64,000 nucleotides of DNA from Pseudomonas fluorescens (GTDB taxonomy: Bacteria; Pseudomonadota; Gammaproteobacteria; Pseudomonadales; Pseudomonadaceae): assembly GCF_001708445.1 (NCBI RefSeq), contig NZ_CP015637.1, positions 2,109,001 through 2,173,000 of the forward strand, written 5' to 3'. Shown here piece after piece: positions 9,616 through 20,429 of the stretch (positions are counted from its first letter, which is position 1; every line of letters begins with the position of its first letter). Made by a program: the position numbers and the translations under genes. The notes beneath the pieces were generated by a model, which saw nothing but the letters and a program-made list of their open reading frames with translations, was not told the DNA's origin and searched no databases.

Positions 9616-10314
9616 ATGAATTCGCTCGCTGCCTTCCCGATCAACAGCAAATGGCCCGCCCAGCACCCTGAGCGCCTGCAGCTGTACTCGCTGCCCACGC
9701 CTAACGGAGTCAAGGTCTCGATCATGCTCGAAGAGCTGGGCCTGCCCTATGAAGCGCACAAGGTCAGTTTCGACACCCAGGACCAGCTGTCGCCCGAGTT
9801 CATGTCCCTGAACCCCAACAACAAGATTCCCGCGATCATCGACCCCAATGGCCCCAGCGGCCAGCCGTTGGCGCTGTTCGAGTCCGGCGCGATCTTGATT
9901 TACCTGGCGGAAAAGACCAGCCAACTGCTCTCGGAAGACCCGGCCACCCGCTACGAAACCCTTCAGTGGCTGATGTTTCAGATGGCCGGCATCGGTCCGA
10001 TGTTCGGCCAGGTGGGGTTCTTCAACAAATTCGCCGGTAAGGCCTACGAAGACAAACGCCCGCGCGACCGCTACGTCGCCGAATCCCGACGCTTGTTGGC
10101 GGTGCTGGAGAAACGCTTGCTGGGGCGTACCTGGATCATGGGCGACGACTACAGCATCGCCGACATCGCCACTTTCCCGTGGATTCGCAACCTGATCGGC
10201 TTCTACGAAGCGGGCGATCTGGTCGGCATTGCCGACTTCCCCAATGTACTGCGCGCACTGGACGGTTTTGTTGCCCGGCCAGCCGTGATCCGTGGCTTGA
10301 ACATTCCGAGCTGA
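9616..10314 (+). CDS. Glutathione S-transferase, Nu-class (YfcG/YghU-like)
   Basis: The 232-residue protein has an N-terminal thioredoxin-like domain (LYSLPTPNGVKVSIMLEELG, residues 22-41). The conserved Thr-Pro-Asn at the active site is characteristic of Nu-class enzymes, which act as disulfide-bond oxidoreductases with glutathione. An ESGAILIYLAEK glutathione-binding motif and an all-helical C-terminal domain (SIADIATFPWI) follow. The frame is open further upstream, but the ATG at 9616 gives the family start. PhzF-like protein is encoded 2 bp downstream, suggesting cotranscription. Confidence 0.88.
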   Translation: MNSLAAFPINSKWPAQHPERLQLYSLPTPNGVKVSIMLEELGLPYEAHKVSFDTQDQLSPEFMSLNPNNKIPAIIDPNGPSGQPLALFESGAILIYLAEKTSQLLSEDPATRYETLQWLMFQMAGIGPMFGQVGFFNKFAGKAYEDKRPRDRYVAESRRLLAVLEKRLLGRTWIMGDDYSIADIATFPWIRNLIGFYEAGDLVGIADFPNVLRALDGFVARPAVIRGLNIPS

Positions 10315-10316
10315 GC

Positions 10317-11159
10317 ATGCCGACTTTCGATTTCAAACAACTGGATGTATTTAGCCGCGAGTCGCTCAAAGGTAATCCGCTGGCCGTGGTGCTGGGCGCC
10401 GATAGCCTCAGCGACCAGCAAATGGCCGACTTTGCCCGGTGGACCAATCTCAGTGAGACCACGTTTTTGCTGACACCCCGTGATCCACGGGCCGACTACC
10501 GCGTACGAATTTTCACTACCTTGAAGGAGCTGCCATTCGCCGGGCACCCCACATTGGGCAGTTGCCATGCGTGGCTCCAAGCCGGAGGTATCCCCAAGGG
10601 CGAGGAGATCATCCAGGAATGTGAAATCGGCCTGGTGCGTGTCCGCCGTCAAGGGGATGAACTGGCGTTTATTGCGCCGCCGTTATTGCGCGACGGCCCG
10701 GTGGAAGCGCCATTGGTCGAGCGCGTGCGCCTGGCCTTGGGCCTGGAGCCGCAAGCGATTGTGCGCAGCCAATGGGTTGATAACGGGGCCGATTGGCTGG
10801 CGATAATGTTGGCCGATCGCAATCAAGTCCTAGGCTTGCAGCCAGACTATTCGCAACTGCTCGGTTTGGCCGTGGGTGTCATCGCCCCTTGCAACCCAGC
10901 CCACGATGACGTGGAGGCGCACTTTGAAGTGCGTGCCTTTGTCGCAGGCGATGGCGCCCAGGAAGATCCGGCCACCGGCAGCTTGAATGCCGGCATTGCG
11001 CAATGGCTACTGAGCGAGAGGCTGGCGCCGGAGCGTTATGTGGTCAGCCAGGGCACGGCCATAGGGCGTGCGGGGCGCATTCACATCGAGCGCCAGGGCG
11101 ATGAAATCTGGGTCGGTGGGGCAGTGGCGGTATGCATCGAAGGGCGTCTACAGCTCTAG
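10317..11159 (+). CDS. PhzF-family isomerase/epimerase-like protein
   Basis: The 280-residue protein has the two-domain diaminopimelate-epimerase fold of the PhzF family. The conserved catalytic Glu is in NLSETTFLL, and FAGHPTLGSCHAW and EDPATGSLNAGIAQWL carry the family Gly/Thr/Ser loops of the two halves. True PhzF acts in phenazine synthesis, but no phenazine genes are near, so this is one of the many PhzF-like proteins of unknown substrate. The ATG at 10317 begins just after the GST stop. Confidence 0.85.
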   Translation: MPTFDFKQLDVFSRESLKGNPLAVVLGADSLSDQQMADFARWTNLSETTFLLTPRDPRADYRVRIFTTLKELPFAGHPTLGSCHAWLQAGGIPKGEEIIQECEIGLVRVRRQGDELAFIAPPLLRDGPVEAPLVERVRLALGLEPQAIVRSQWVDNGADWLAIMLADRNQVLGLQPDYSQLLGLAVGVIAPCNPAHDDVEAHFEVRAFVAGDGAQEDPATGSLNAGIAQWLLSERLAPERYVVSQGTAIGRAGRIHIERQGDEIWVGGAVAVCIEGRLQL

Positions 11160-11193
11160 ATCAATGAATTATTACGAGCCTGGCAATACACTG

Positions 11194-11226
11194 TTGGCCC
11201 CTGGGCATTTGTGCTGCCGGGGCCAA
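11194..11226 (+). terminator. Hairpin between the PhzF-like gene and hemB
   Basis: TTGGCCCC pairs with GGGGCCAA around a 17-base loop. There is no adequate T-run after it, so it may be a weak terminator or a leader structure of hemB. Confidence 0.35.
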
Positions 11227-11275
11227 GGGGCATAAGCTTTCGCCCCAAAGTTTTCAGTCTTCAGTCAGGAAAGCC

Positions 11276-12250
11276 ATGACCAGCCAGTTCCCTCAAGCCC
11301 GCCCACGTCGCCTGCGCCGCTCCCCGGAGCTGCGCAGCTTGTTCCAGGAAACCGAGTTCACCCTCAACGATCTGGTATTGCCGATTTTCGTCGAAGAAGA
11401 AATCGACGACTTCGTGCCGATCACCAGCATGCCGGGGGTGTTGCGTATTCCCGAGAAGAAGCTGGCCCATGAGGTCGAGCGCTATGCCCGTGCGGGGATC
11501 AAGTCGGTGATGACCTTTGGCGTGTCCCACCACCTGGACGCCAGTGGCAGTGACACCTGGAAGGAACGCGGGCTGGTCTCGCGCATGTCCTCGATCATCA
11601 AGGACGCTGTGCCGGAAATGATCGTGATGTCCGACACCTGCTTCTGTGAATACACCGACCACGGCCACTGCGGCGTAATGCACGGTGCCCACGTCGACAA
11701 CGACGCGACCCTGGTCAACCTGGGCAAGCAAGCCGTTGCCGCCGCCCGCGCCGGAGCCGATGTGATTGCACCGTCGGCGGCGATGGACGGCCAGGTCCAG
11801 GCGATTCGCCGCGCCCTGGATGACGCCGGGTTCACCCATATCCCGATCATGGCCTACTCCACCAAATTCGCCTCGGCCCTCTACGGCCCGTTCCGCGAAG
11901 CCGGTGGCAGCGCGCTCAAGGGCGACCGCAAGAGCTACCAGATGAACCCGATGAACCGCCGCGAAGCCGTGCGCGAATCGCTGCTCGACGAACAGGAAGG
12001 CGCGGACGCGCTGATGGTCAAACCGGCCGGTGCCTACCTCGACATCATCCGCGACATCCGCGAAGCCTCGCGCCTGCCGGTGGCGGCGTATCAGGTCAGC
12101 GGCGAATACGCGATGATCAAGTTCGGTGCCCAGGCGGGGGCGATTGATGAGGATCGGGTGGTGCGTGAAACCCTCGGCTCGATCAAACGCGCGGGTGCGG
12201 ATTTGATCTTCACCTACTTCGCGATGGACTTGGCGTTGGCCGGTATCTGA
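11276..12250 (+). CDS. hemB: Porphobilinogen synthase HemB, zinc-dependent type
   Basis: HemB (324 residues) condenses two 5-aminolevulinate molecules to porphobilinogen in haem synthesis. The Schiff-base lysines are Lys197 (YSTKFAS) and Lys249 (LMVKPAG). The catalytic-zinc ligands are present as Cys122, Cys124 and Cys132 in [14 protein letters not shown], the E. coli-like zinc-site pattern. The well-known P. aeruginosa HemB lacks this Cys triad and is Mg2+-dependent, so this looks like the zinc-type form, possibly a paralogue of another hemB elsewhere in the genome. The start follows GTCAGGAAAGCC. Confidence 0.94.
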   Translation: MTSQFPQARPRRLRRSPELRSLFQETEFTLNDLVLPIFVEEEIDDFVPITSMPGVLRIPEKKLAHEVERYARAGIKSVMTFGVSHHLDASGSDTWKERGLVSRMSSIIKDAVPEMIVMSDTCFCEYTDHGHCGVMHGAHVDNDATLVNLGKQAVAAARAGADVIAPSAAMDGQVQAIRRALDDAGFTHIPIMAYSTKFASALYGPFREAGGSALKGDRKSYQMNPMNRREAVRESLLDEQEGADALMVKPAGAYLDIIRDIREASRLPVAAYQVSGEYAMIKFGAQAGAIDEDRVVRETLGSIKRAGADLIFTYFAMDLALAGI

Positions 12251-12266
12251 GAACAGTGCAAACCCT

Positions 12267-12396
12267 GTGGCGAGCGAGCTTGCTCGCGTTGGGCTGCGTA
12301 GCAGCCCTAAAACCGACACCGCTGAACTGCCTGAAACACCGCATCGCCCTGACTGGGGCCGCTTCGCGGCCCAACGCGAGCAAGCTCGCTCGCCAC
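12267..12396. repeat. REPIN (inverted REP pair), family A
   Basis: GTGGCGAGCGAGCTTGCTCG at the left end reappears inverted at the right end (ending CGAGCAAGCTCGCTCGCCAC). Inner GGGCTGCGTAGCAGCCC and GGGGCCGCTTCGCGGCCC-type hairpins lie between. The whole 130 bp can fold on itself. A close relative lies at 17428-17560. It sits directly after hemB. Confidence 0.8.
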
Positions 12397-12428
12397 AGCG
12401 TTTTGGGCTGTCAGGGAAAGTGGTGGTG

Positions 12429-12827
12429 TTACCATGTTGACTGGTCTTCGAGGCTGGCTTTTTGCAGGTCGTCTTTCCATACCTCATTGGCTAGCCGGTA
12501 GATATCGGCGAAGAAGCCTCTAGGGTCGGCGATTTCCGTTTCGTCCCAAGCCATAGTTATGTGTTCGTCGTAATCACTTTCGAATTCTTTTGAAAATTCA
12601 AAGTCAGGTTTGTCTAGGGCATCCTTGAGTGTAGACATCAATGCGAAGCGATGTCTGTATGACAGATACATAAGGTTCTTCAAAACAAAAGAAATTATAA
12701 TTGTCTCTCTGTCTTTTTCATTGTTGGGGTTGTACTTCCATAGTTATTTGCCAGCTGTCTCCTCAAGGTCGTATATCAATAAAGTTCCCAATATATGAGA
12801 GATATCAGGAGTGTAAGGAGTATTCAT
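12429..12827 (-). pseudogene. Immunity-like gene interrupted by an in-frame TAA
   Basis: Reading minus from ATG 12827, a 132-residue frame is broken only by TAA at 12744-12746 (codon 28). The residues on both sides flow naturally: ...YDLEETAGK, stop, LWKYNPNNEKDRE..., ending EDQSTW. Low GC, an acidic composition (DEHITMAWDETE, FFADIYRLANEVW) and the position downstream of an rhs toxin tip fit a polymorphic-toxin immunity protein. Restart at a TTG (12683) or at ATG 12669 could give an 80-84-residue remnant. A sequencing error is the alternative. No family is recognised. Confidence 0.6.
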
Positions 12828-12866
12828 GAATGGACACTTCAGCATTGTCTGCTCACTTGAGACCGG

Positions 12867-12998
12867 CTAATGGGTGTCCCCTTTCTGAGTCCTTTCTGGC
12901 AGTCCTATTTGTTCCCATAAGTAAAATATATCCGGTGGTTGGCGTGTTTTGTACACGTAATGAGCGGCTATAGGGTAGGCGATTTTATGCTCAGGCAT
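12867..12998 (-). CDS. Possible 43-residue ORF overlapping the immunity gene stop
   Basis: An ATG at 12998 overlaps the stop of the 127-residue gene (ATGCCTGA) and opens a 43-residue frame ending ...TQKGDTH. The coupling geometry is suggestive and the composition (YVYKTRQPPDIFYLWEQ) is protein-like. The piece is short, of low GC and unknown. It could be a fragment of an older immunity gene. Confidence 0.3.
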   Translation of the reverse strand: MPEHKIAYPIAAHYVYKTRQPPDIFYLWEQIGLPERTQKGDTH

Positions 12999-13374
12999 TT
13001 GTTGGGTGGAGAAGAATGTTAGTTGCTATAACTTCAACAAATCTGGACTTTTGGGTGATTGGTTTGTCAAGTTCAATCAGCGTTATTGATTCGCCGATTT
13101 TTAGTATTGCGCAACTTTGGTCTGCATCTTGGATAAGCTCGCCGATAATTTTATGAGCCCCGTTTACAGATGTGATCTCTGGTGTTGTGCCGGATGAGGA
13201 CATAATGTTTTGTCCCCATGAAAATATTTCATCCAGTTCTAATTCTACATCCAGAGTTTCACCAATTTTTAACGTGATTCCGCCCCATAAAGCCGTGGCA
13301 TTTCCAAAGGGTGAGTTGAATTTTACTCTCAAAGTGCCTTTTTCAGAAAAAACATCAGTTACTTTTATCTTCAT
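12991..13374 (-). CDS. Putative immunity protein next to rhs toxin tip
   Basis: The 127-residue protein is soluble, with no signal or membrane segment, and is predicted mostly beta-stranded. It begins MKIKVTDVFSEKGTLRVKFN, with an acidic middle section. It starts 1 bp after the stop of the rhs tip, the usual place for the cognate immunity gene of an Rhs/polymorphic toxin. Its GC is lower than in flanking core genes, consistent with exchange. No Pfam immunity family is recognised by eye; the role is inferred from position only. Confidence 0.55.
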   Translation of the reverse strand: MKIKVTDVFSEKGTLRVKFNSPFGNATALWGGITLKIGETLDVELELDEIFSWGQNIMSSSGTTPEITSVNGAHKIIGELIQDADQSCAILKIGESITLIELDKPITQKSRFVEVIATNILLHPTNA

Positions 13375-13375
13375 T

Positions 13376-14419
13376 TCACTTCTTCTTCAGGGGAACGCGT
13401 ACAACAGTATTGTCGACGTTCATGGTGTTGGTTTTCATCTCGAACGTCCATGTCTCCTCATGGTAGTGATGCTTGCTTGGCTTGCTGTTCATTTCATGAG
13501 CCCCGTAACGAATACTCCTTTTTGCGTCGCTGGAAACAATTCTGTCGCGGTCGGGCTTCCCAGTTCGTGGGTTGGTGTTTGTGTGAGGGCCAGGTCCCAG
13601 AAATTCATCCCATTTCTGAATGGTTTCTTCCGGCTTTACAGGTTTATTGGCAAAGGTTTCATTATGGTAGCCCAGTGTAGGTGGAGAGTTTGAACTTGTG
13701 GGGCTGAGTGGACTGCCTTCATTAACGTGTGTTTTTGCTGTTGGATCTTCAACACTGGTGCTCGGCTTGCATTTATCTCCGTCTGGACAAGTACTCAAAC
13801 CTAGCGGATCCACCCACCCCGTAGGATTGGGCACATACTGGTACCCATTGATCCCACCCGCCAACTTCACCGGATCAGGCGTCAGATAACGACCAACATC
13901 CGGATTGTAGTAGCGATGGCGGTTGTAGTGCAGCCCGCTTTCCTGATCGAAGTACTGACCCTGAAAACGCAGTGGGTTGTCGACTGTTCCGATGTCGAGC
14001 CGGGTGATTTCGCCGTAGGCGCGGTAGTGGGCGGACCAGACGATTTCACCGTCGGGGGCGGTGAGCTCCTGCGGTGTGCCGAGGTGGTCGAGTTGGTAAT
14101 GGTAGGGCGTTGTGTCTTTTGGGCCGAAGCCTTCCAGTAGCGCCAGTGGGCGAAAGCTGTCCGGTTCGTAGAGGTAGCTGCGATGCTTTTCGGCGTGGTG
14201 TTCGGCAATCAGTTTGTCGCCTTGCCAGAAAAACTCCGTGGTTATGCGATCCGCGGTCTTGCTGATGCGCCGCCCAAACGGGTCATAGCGATAGCTCGCG
14301 GTTTGGCCGTCGGGTTGGGTAATGCCGATCAGCCGATGCTGGCAGTCGTAGCGGTATTCGGTGACGAGTTGGTGACCCTTGCCGTTCCGTTCGTTATCGT
14401 TGACGTTTTTCGCGAGCAA
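13376..14419 (-). pseudogene. 5'-truncated rhs: core end plus C-terminal toxin domain
   Basis: The frame carries the end of an Rhs core: YD-repeat pieces (YRYDCQHRLIGITQPDGQ, YRYDPFGRRISK), GLHYNRHRYYNPDVGRYLTP, and the junction motif PTGWVDPLGLS where core gives way to tip. About 135 variable residues follow, with a basic/His-rich end (RSIRYGAHEMNSK, KHHYHEETW). This resembles nuclease tips of polymorphic toxins, perhaps the type-47 family, but I am not sure. A complete Rhs protein would have over 1000 more residues upstream. Here the first codons come from a MITE half (14392-14468), so this is a remnant unless expressed from a TTG at 14419. Confidence 0.8.
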
Positions 14420-14468
14420 GCTCGCTCCTACAGAAGGCGATGTACGCTTAACTGAACGGCATTAGGGC
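14392..14468 (-). repeat. Half copy of the MITE/REPIN element, fused to rhs
   Basis: On the minus strand this is the left half of the element present whole at 39270-39430. It runs from GCCCTAATGCC through TTCAGTTAAG and the REP arm to AACGATAACG. The right half is missing and rhs sequence begins at that point. Confidence 0.8.
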
Positions 14469-14553
14469 ACGCCCTGCGCGCAAGATTATTTAAACCTTCT
14501 CACTGAGCGACAGGTCGATAGCTGGAGATACTTCGCCAGGTGAGGGAACGTCA

Positions 14554-15252
14554 ATGATAGGGGTTGTGATACCTGCCCATAACGAAGAACGGCATATCAG
14601 CGAGTGCCTTGCTTCTGTGCGACTTGCCAGTGAGCATCCGGCGTTGCAGGGCCAGCGGGTTGAGATACTGGTGGTGCTGGACGCCTGCTCGGACGGTACG
14701 GTCGAGCAGGTGGCGGCGCGCGGGGCGAGCATGCTCGAGGTGTGCTTTCAGAACGTCGGCAAGGCCAGGGCCGTGGGCGCTGAGCACTTGCTGGAGGCGG
14801 GTGTGCAATGGCTTGCCTTCACGGATGCGGACACACGGGTGCCCTGTGATTGGCTGGTGCGCCAGATCGAATGTGGCGCTGACGCGGTGTGTGGCACCGT
14901 CGAAGTGGACAGTTGGAGCGAGCATGATGAAAGCGTGCGCTCGCGCTACCTGGAGCTGTACCAATTCATCGAAAACCATCGCCACATCCACGGTGCAAAC
15001 CTGGGCCTGAGTGCCGATGCCTACCGCAACGCCGGTGGCTTTCAACACCTGGTCACTCATGAAGACGTGCGGCTTGTGGCCGACCTTGAGCGGACCGGCG
15101 CGCGAATCGCCTGGACCGCCACCAACCCGGTGATCACCAGCGCGCGCCGCGACTACAAGTGCCGTGGCGGCTTTGGCGAATACCTGATGTCCATGCTTGC
15201 GCCCCACGGCCCGGAGTTGCCTGCCGGCGGCCCGCCGCTGGTTACTCTTTGA
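14554..15252 (+). CDS. Glycosyltransferase family 2
   Basis: The 232-residue protein is a GT-A fold enzyme. It has an N-terminal [19 protein letters not shown] nucleotide-sugar binding start, LDACSDGT, and the metal-binding TDADTR motif near residue 92. GAN and HEDV motifs follow at about residues 147-170 (acceptor side). There is no membrane segment, so it is probably soluble or peripheral. Donor and acceptor are unknown and no polysaccharide cluster is adjacent. Its 3' end overlaps the convergent oxaloacetate decarboxylase-like gene by 11 bp. Confidence 0.82.
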   Translation: MIGVVIPAHNEERHISECLASVRLASEHPALQGQRVEILVVLDACSDGTVEQVAARGASMLEVCFQNVGKARAVGAEHLLEAGVQWLAFTDADTRVPCDWLVRQIECGADAVCGTVEVDSWSEHDESVRSRYLELYQFIENHRHIHGANLGLSADAYRNAGGFQHLVTHEDVRLVADLERTGARIAWTATNPVITSARRDYKCRGGFGEYLMSMLAPHGPELPAGGPPLVTL

Positions 15253-16111
15253 CGTCCATGAATTCCTTGGCCCATGCCACATAGCTTTCCGGCAGGGTGT
15301 AGGTATGCGTCAGCTCCGTGGCGCTCAGGTTCGAGGTGCTGTGGGTCAGCTGACGCTGGGCCCGCAGGCTGTCGTAGGTCGCCTTGATCGACGCAAAGTA
15401 GGCGCCATGGCCGGCCACGATCACGCGCACACCCAAGCGGGCCAGGCGCTCGGCATCATTGAGCTTGGGGTTGCCATAGGTCACCAGCATCAACGGTACC
15501 GTGAGGTTTTCCGCGATTTTCTCCAGGTGCTCGAAGTCGCTGATACCCACCATGCAGATGCCGTCGGCACCGGCTTTTTCGTAGGCCTTGGTACGTTCAA
15601 TCACGGCTTCGGTGGGTAGCACGCCGGCGTTGGTTCGCGCGATGATCGACAGCTCGGGGTCGACCCGGGCTTCGAGGGCGGCCTTGACCTTGCCGATACC
15701 TTCCTCGACGGAAATCAGGTCGGTCGATTTGCGCCCGAATTGCGCCGGCAGCAGGGTGTCTTCAATGGTCAACGCCGCGACGCCGGCACGTTCCAATTCT
15801 TCGACGGTGCGCATCACGTTCAAGGCGTTGCCGTAGCCGTGGTCGGCGTCTGCGATGAACGGTAACTGGGCGACACGGCCGATGCGGGTGGCCTGTTCGA
15901 CGAATTCGCTCAGGGTGATCAACGCAAAGTCGGGCGCTGCGAGTACCTGCAACGAGGCGACGGAGCCGCCGAGGATACCGACTTCGAAACCCAGGTCCGC
16001 CGCGATTCGCGCGGACATCGGATCGAAAACAGATGCTGTCTCCACGCATTTTTGTGCGCCAAGCAGTTCACGGAAATTACGACGAAGAGCGGAGTGGGAC
16101 ATTTTTGGCAT
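15242..16111 (-). CDS. Oxaloacetate decarboxylase of the PEP mutase/isocitrate lyase superfamily
   Basis: The 289-residue protein closely resembles P. aeruginosa PA4872, shown to decarboxylate oxaloacetate. It is a TIM barrel with [17 protein letters not shown], the Mg2+-binding DADHGYGN (about residues 88-95) and TIEDTLLP. It keeps HGYG where the C-C lyases have a catalytic Cys in KKCGH, which is why the family decarboxylates rather than cleaves isocitrate. AGGA upstream supports ATG 16111. It is monocistronic and divergent from the amino-acid binding protein gene. Confidence 0.88.
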   Translation of the reverse strand: MPKMSHSALRRNFRELLGAQKCVETASVFDPMSARIAADLGFEVGILGGSVASLQVLAAPDFALITLSEFVEQATRIGRVAQLPFIADADHGYGNALNVMRTVEELERAGVAALTIEDTLLPAQFGRKSTDLISVEEGIGKVKAALEARVDPELSIIARTNAGVLPTEAVIERTKAYEKAGADGICMVGISDFEHLEKIAENLTVPLMLVTYGNPKLNDAERLARLGVRVIVAGHGAYFASIKATYDSLRAQRQLTHSTSNLSATELTHTYTLPESYVAWAKEFMDVKE

Positions 16112-16543
16112 GATCTATCCTGGTGCTGGTCATCGTCGAAGTACGATCAATGCCTATTCATAAACCAGCGAGACTACCACGCGCCAAAATACAGAGTCAT
16201 GACGTTTGAGAATAGGGTATGCGCCACGCACATACTGATGCACCGTTATAAAGCACGCCTGTTTTCCTGATGCCTGTCAGGCCCCTGCACTGCGCCCCGA
16301 AAGAGCGCACCGCGCTTTTTTCACTGATGATTTTTTGCCTGCCCCTGCGATGCTTCGCGACCTTGTCATGGGCGCGAGGGCGGTCGTGTGATGCCTGGAA
16401 ATGGATGGCGATGAAGTGTTCGCGTGTGGATTGACGCGAAATACACAAAAGTCCATTATGGAATTATAAGTACAAAAAATGCTCGCCGGCGTCACCTTTT
16501 CTTCACTCTTGCCAAACCAACAACAACTTGCGAGAACACGATC
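16112..16543. other. Divergent intergenic region with promoters
   Basis: This 432-bp gap between divergent starts is AT-richer near 16430-16490 and contains the GTCCATTATGGA element. A GC stem around GCGC with TTTTTT at 16315-16321 could be a weak terminator. No gene is supported here. Confidence 0.5.
16451..16463. promoter_or_regulatory. Candidate DauR operator upstream of the binding-protein gene
   Basis: AAAA-GTCCATTATGGA lies 81 bp before the binding-protein start. The same element, as a perfect palindrome, is upstream of dauB at 20377-20389. Sharing between two units of the same locus points to the local regulator DauR. Confidence 0.6.
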
Positions 16544-17320
16544 ATGAAGAAGCGCTCCCTTATCACCGCCCTGGCCCTGAGCCTGCTCGCTTCCAGCCAT
16601 GTGCTGGGCGCCGAGAAAACCCTGCGCATTGGCATCGAGGCGGCTTACCCGCCGTTTGCCTCGAAGACCGAGGACGGCAAGATCGTCGGGTTCGACTACG
16701 ACATCGGCAATGCGCTGTGCGCGCAGATGAAAGCCAAGTGCGTGTGGGTTGAAGGCGAGTTCGACGGGCTGATTCCGTCGCTGAAAGTGAAGAAGATCGA
16801 CATGGCCTTGTCGTCCATGACCATCAACGAGGACCGTAAGAAGTCGGTGGATTTCAGCCACAAGTATTACTTCACCTCATCGCGCCTGGTGATGAAGCAG
16901 GGCGCGGTGGTGGATGACCAGTACGCCAGCCTCAAGGGCAAGACGGTCGGCGTGCAACGCGCCACCACCACCGATCGTTATGCCACCGAGGTGTTTGAAC
17001 CGCAGGGCATCAACGTCAAGCGCTACGGCAATAATGAAGAAATCTACATGGACCTGGCGGCAGGGCGCCTGGACGCGATCTTTGCCGACACCATCCCCCT
17101 GAGCGACTTTCTGTCCATGCCGCGCGGCCAGGGCTACGCCTTTGTCGGCCCGGAGCTCAAGGACCCGAAATACGTGGGCGAGGGTGCCGGGATCGCAGTG
17201 CGCAAGGGCAATACTGCGTTGGTCAGCGAGTTGAATGCGGCCATCGATGGCATTCGTGCCAGTGGCGAGTACCAGAAGATTTCCCAGCACTATTTCAAGT
17301 CGGATATCTACGGCGATTGA
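16544..17320 (+). CDS. Periplasmic basic-amino-acid binding protein (PA3865-like)
   Basis: The 258-residue precursor has a clear signal peptide ([18 protein letters not shown]...GA, cleavage near residue 22). It belongs to the HisJ/ArgT/lysine-arginine-ornithine binding family: [47 protein letters not shown] and later [13 protein letters not shown]. In P. aeruginosa a similar gene (PA3865) lies next to dauBAR. The shared upstream motif supports a role in arginine uptake linked to D-arginine use. No permease or ATPase genes are adjacent. The ATG at 16544 is chosen because it gives the signal peptide. Confidence 0.85.
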   Translation: MKKRSLITALALSLLASSHVLGAEKTLRIGIEAAYPPFASKTEDGKIVGFDYDIGNALCAQMKAKCVWVEGEFDGLIPSLKVKKIDMALSSMTINEDRKKSVDFSHKYYFTSSRLVMKQGAVVDDQYASLKGKTVGVQRATTTDRYATEVFEPQGINVKRYGNNEEIYMDLAAGRLDAIFADTIPLSDFLSMPRGQGYAFVGPELKDPKYVGEGAGIAVRKGNTALVSELNAAIDGIRASGEYQKISQHYFKSDIYGD

Positions 17321-17342
17321 GCGTCATAGGCGGGTAAAATGC

Positions 17343-17360
17343 GGGAGCAAGCTTGCTCCC
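17343..17360. repeat. REP-like perfect palindrome
   Basis: GGGAGCAAGCTTGCTCCC is an 18-bp perfect palindrome 22 bp after the binding-protein stop, of REP type and possibly acting in mRNA 3'-end protection. Confidence 0.55.
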
Positions 17361-17427
17361 GATAACCATAGGCATCTACACAACTTCTCAGCCCCTGACC
17401 AATCTCCCTGTGGCCAGCGAGCTTACT

Positions 17428-17560
17428 GTGGCGAGCGGGCTTGTCCCGCGTTGGGCTGCGAAGCAGCCCCAGACAAGAAAAACGCGGTATATCAGACACC
17501 CTGTAGAGGCTGATTTTAGGGCTGCTACGCAGCCCAACGCGGGACAAGCCCGCTCGCCAC
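17428..17560. repeat. REPIN, family A (second copy)
   Basis: GTGGCGAGCGGGCTTG at the left pairs with CAAGCCCGCTCGCCAC at the right, and the inner arms GGGCTGCGAAGCAGCCC and GGGCTGCTACGCAGCCC fold on themselves. It is the same architecture as 12267-12396. It lies between the convergent binding-protein and dauR genes. Confidence 0.8.
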
Positions 17561-17620
17561 AGTAAGCCCGCTCCACAGCAAGCCAGCCCGATCACCACAC
17601 CAGCGCTATTTTCCGGGCGT

Positions 17621-18246
17621 TCAGCCCTTGAGTTCCTTCAAGTGCTTGTAGACCGTCGCCCGCCCCATCCCCAATACATTGGCCACATAGTTCGAGGCGC
17701 TCTTGCCCTTGAAGGCGCCTTCGGCATGCAGCGCCAGTACCAGCTCGCGCTTATGATCTCGGGTCAGCAGGTTCAGGCTCAATTGGCGTTCGCGCATCCA
17801 CGCATGCAGGAAGGTGTTGATGCGTTCCTGCCAGTCATCGCGAAACAGCGAATCCGGTTGCGGGATCAGCTTGCTCGGTGACAGGAACAGGTCGAGCGCG
17901 GCCTTGGCATTTTCAAACAGCGAGATATTCAGGTTGATGCACAGCACCGCCAGCGGGCGACCTTTGTGGTCGTGCAGCACGGTGCTCAGGCTGCGAATTT
18001 TCTGGCCGTCCCAGTTGAGCTTTTCGTAGGGACCGATATTCACTTCGCGCACATCGTCGGACAGCATGTCTTCCAGCGCCGAGTCGTCGCCAATGGCGCG
18101 TTTCGACAGGTTGTTGGCGATGTAGTCGACCTTTTGCGTGCGCAAGTCGTGCAGCACGGCCTCGGCATGGGGAAAGAACAGCGTGGCGATCGCATCGGCG
18201 ATCGCACGGAAGTTCTGCAGGACCTTGTCTTGTTCAGCGGTGTTCA

Positions 18247-18247
<1 letters not shown>
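17621..18247 (-). CDS. dauR: DauR-like regulator (YheO PAS domain plus HTH)
   Basis: The 208-residue protein has an N-terminal YheO-type PAS-like domain (VLHDLRTQKVDYIANNLSKR; LSTVLHDHKGRPLAVLCINLN). The C-terminal HTH has the order ASNYVANVLGMGRATVYKHL. In P. aeruginosa DauR represses dauBAR and D-arginine relieves it. The ATG at 18247 overlaps the dauA stop by one base (TGATG) and has GGAG upstream; the TTG one codon earlier is not needed. It is the last gene of dauB-dauA-dauR, so it should be autoregulated with the operon. Confidence 0.88.
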
Positions 18248-20350
<2,103 letters not shown>

Positions 20351-20376
20351 GGGTTTGCTCCGCATTAAACTATTTT

Positions 20377-20389
20377 GTCCATTATGGAC
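20377..20389. promoter_or_regulatory. Candidate DauR operator upstream of dauB
   Basis: GTCCAT-T-ATGGAC is a perfect odd palindrome 27 bp before the dauB start, flanked by A/T tracts. The same half-sites occur at 16451-16463. Confidence 0.65.
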
Positions 20390-20429
20390 TTTTAGTTATG
20401 CGGAGCAATATCCCGGTGAAAAAAAGCTG

